Below are positions 5,267 through 6,101 of a stretch of DNA of 6,101 nucleotides, piece by piece (within the stretch, counting starts at the first letter, position 1; each line of letters starts with the position of its first letter). The stretch covers positions 1 through 6,101 of the forward strand of contig QGUZ01000306.1 in assembly GCA_003242605.1 (NCBI GenBank), given 5' to 3'. Source of the DNA: Actinomycetota bacterium (lineage in GTDB: Bacteria; Actinomycetota; Actinomycetes; Streptosporangiales; Streptosporangiaceae). Under the pieces are notes generated by a model. It saw only the letters and a list, made by a program, of their open reading frames with translations. It was not told where the DNA came from and ran no database searches. A program made the translations under genes and the position numbers.

Positions 5267-6101
5267 GCGGCCCGTCGGTCGGCGTGGTCATCCCCACCCG
5301 GGGGGATCGGCCCGCCCTGCTCCGCGCCGCGCTCGCCGCCGTGCTCGCCCAGCGCCACCCGGGCCGCCTCGAGGTCGTGATCGTCGCCGACGGCTGCGAC
5401 GTGGGCGCGGTGCGCCGCCAGGTGGCGGACCTCGCCGCGGACGGGCCGCGCCGGGTGCGGGTGCTCGCCAACCCCGGCGGCCCGCACCTCGCCCGGGCGC
5501 GCAACGCCGGGATCGCCGCGCTCGACACCGAGTGGACCGCGTTCTGCGACGACGACGACGTCTGGCTGCCGGGCCGGCTCGCCGCCCAGCTCGCCGCGCT
5601 GCGCGCCGAGCCCGGCGCGGACTTCGCCAGCTGCGCGATCGAGGTGGAGTACGGCGGGCGGCGCATCCCCCGGCTCGCCGGCACCGACCGGATCGGCCCG
5701 GAGCACCTGGTGCGCTCCCGCATGGTGATGGTGCACTCCTCGACCTTCCTGTTCCGCGGCTACCGGGTGGACGAGGACGCCCCCGGCGGCCAGAACGAGG
5801 ACTGGGACCTCGCGCTGCGCGCGGCCAAGCGGCGGCCGATCGTGCACGTGGACCGGCCGCTGGTGCGGGTCCGCTGGGGCCTGTCGCACTACGCCACGCA
5901 CTGGGCGGGGCGCATCGCCGGGCTGGAGTGGATGCTCGACCGGCACCCCGAGCTGGTCGCCGACCGCCGCGGCGCGGCCCGCGTGTACGGCCAGCTCGCC
6001 TTCCACCACGCGGGCCCCGGCACCCCCCGGGCCCGGGCCCCGCGGGCCGCGCGCGCGCCGCGCCCCCGGGGGGGCGGCCCCGGGGCCCCCCCCCCCCCCC
6101 G
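5263..6101 (+). CDS. Family 2 glycosyltransferase, 3' end missing
   Basis: The frame starts with the GTG at 5263 inside the sulfotransferase stop (GTGA overlap), with AGGGGG at 5253-5258 four bases before it. It stays open to the window end, so no stop is seen. The N-terminus VGVVIPTRGDRP (6-17) is the nucleotide-sugar-binding strand of GT-A fold, GT2-type enzymes. CDDDDVWLPGRL at 95-106 carries the metal-binding DxD. QNEDWDLALRA at 177-187 carries the ED motif that supplies the catalytic base. These predict an inverting transferase acting in the cytosol or at the inner membrane face; donor and acceptor cannot be read from sequence. Coupling to the sulfotransferase suggests that both modify the same glycan or glycoconjugate. 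Residues coded after about 6022 lie in sequence made only of G and C and should not be trusted; good sequence covers about 253 residues. Confidence 0.88.
   Translation, partial: MSGPSVGVVIPTRGDRPALLRAALAAVLAQRHPGRLEVVIVADGCDVGAVRRQVADLAADGPRRVRVLANPGGPHLARARNAGIAALDTEWTAFCDDDDVWLPGRLAAQLAALRAEPGADFASCAIEVEYGGRRIPRLAGTDRIGPEHLVRSRMVMVHSSTFLFRGYRVDEDAPGGQNEDWDLALRAAKRRPIVHVDRPLVRVRWGLSHYATHWAGRIAGLEWMLDRHPELVADRRGAARVYGQLAFHHAGPGTPRARAPRAARAPRPRGGGPGAPPPP
6023..6101. other. G/C-only low-quality tail, probable contig-end artefact
   Basis: The last A or T in the window is the A at 6022. The next 79 bases are only G and C and include long homopolymers, ending with 15 consecutive C (6086-6100) and one G. 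Translation in the glycosyltransferase frame gives only Pro, Arg, Ala and Gly, with none of the residue variety seen before it. Stop codons cannot occur in G/C-only sequence, so the open frame here means nothing. This resembles read-end or assembly error in a GC-rich template rather than genomic sequence. Confidence 0.8.

Overview
The window is high-GC DNA (roughly 70% G+C by eye) with strong third-position G/C bias, GTG starts, GGAGG-type ribosome sites and intrinsic terminators lacking a U-tract. This points to an actinobacterium. The protein sequences fit the Streptosporangiales or a neighbouring order, but no marker here fixes the genus. All genes run on the + strand. The right end looks like a contig end.

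Layout: (1) 1-144 is non-coding, with a GC hairpin that may terminate an upstream gene, followed by a near-ideal Shine-Dalgarno. (2) 145-759 is pth, peptidyl-tRNA hydrolase, a housekeeping gene. (3) 760-1160 is a 400-base gap with hairpins after pth, a candidate promoter (1063-1092) and a 16-base perfect palindrome next to the expected transcript start. (4) 1161-4140 is a tight operon: a CysQ-type 3'(2'),5'-bisphosphate nucleotidase, then CysD and CysN, the two subunits of ATP sulfurylase. The gaps are 8 bases (cysQ-cysD) and a 1-base overlap (cysD-cysN). A 13-bp perfect GC hairpin follows. (5) 4179-4300 is an AT-richer regulatory gap with a second candidate promoter and a hairpin over the translation start. 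(6) 4301-5266 is a sulfotransferase and 5263 to the window end is a family 2 glycosyltransferase, overlapping by 4 bases. The last 79 bases contain only G and C and are probably assembly or read-end artefact.

How the genes fit together: CysD/CysN turn sulfate and ATP into adenosine 5'-phosphosulfate (APS). An APS kinase, not present here, would turn APS into PAPS. The sulfotransferase would use PAPS to sulfate an acceptor and release PAP, which CysQ would hydrolyse to AMP. The coupled glycosyltransferase suggests that the acceptor is a glycan or glycoconjugate. No cysteine-assimilation gene (PAPS/APS reductase, sulfite reductase) is visible, so the locus reads as sulfate activation serving sulfation, probably the left edge of a sulfated-glycan or sulfated-metabolite cluster that continues beyond the window.

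Most worth a second look: the sulfation module without APS kinase; a shared TTGAC-N16-GGTTAC arrangement upstream of both cysQ and the sulfotransferase; a hairpin across the sulfotransferase start; the window's only in-frame TTA codon, in the sulfotransferase; and the G/C-only tail.
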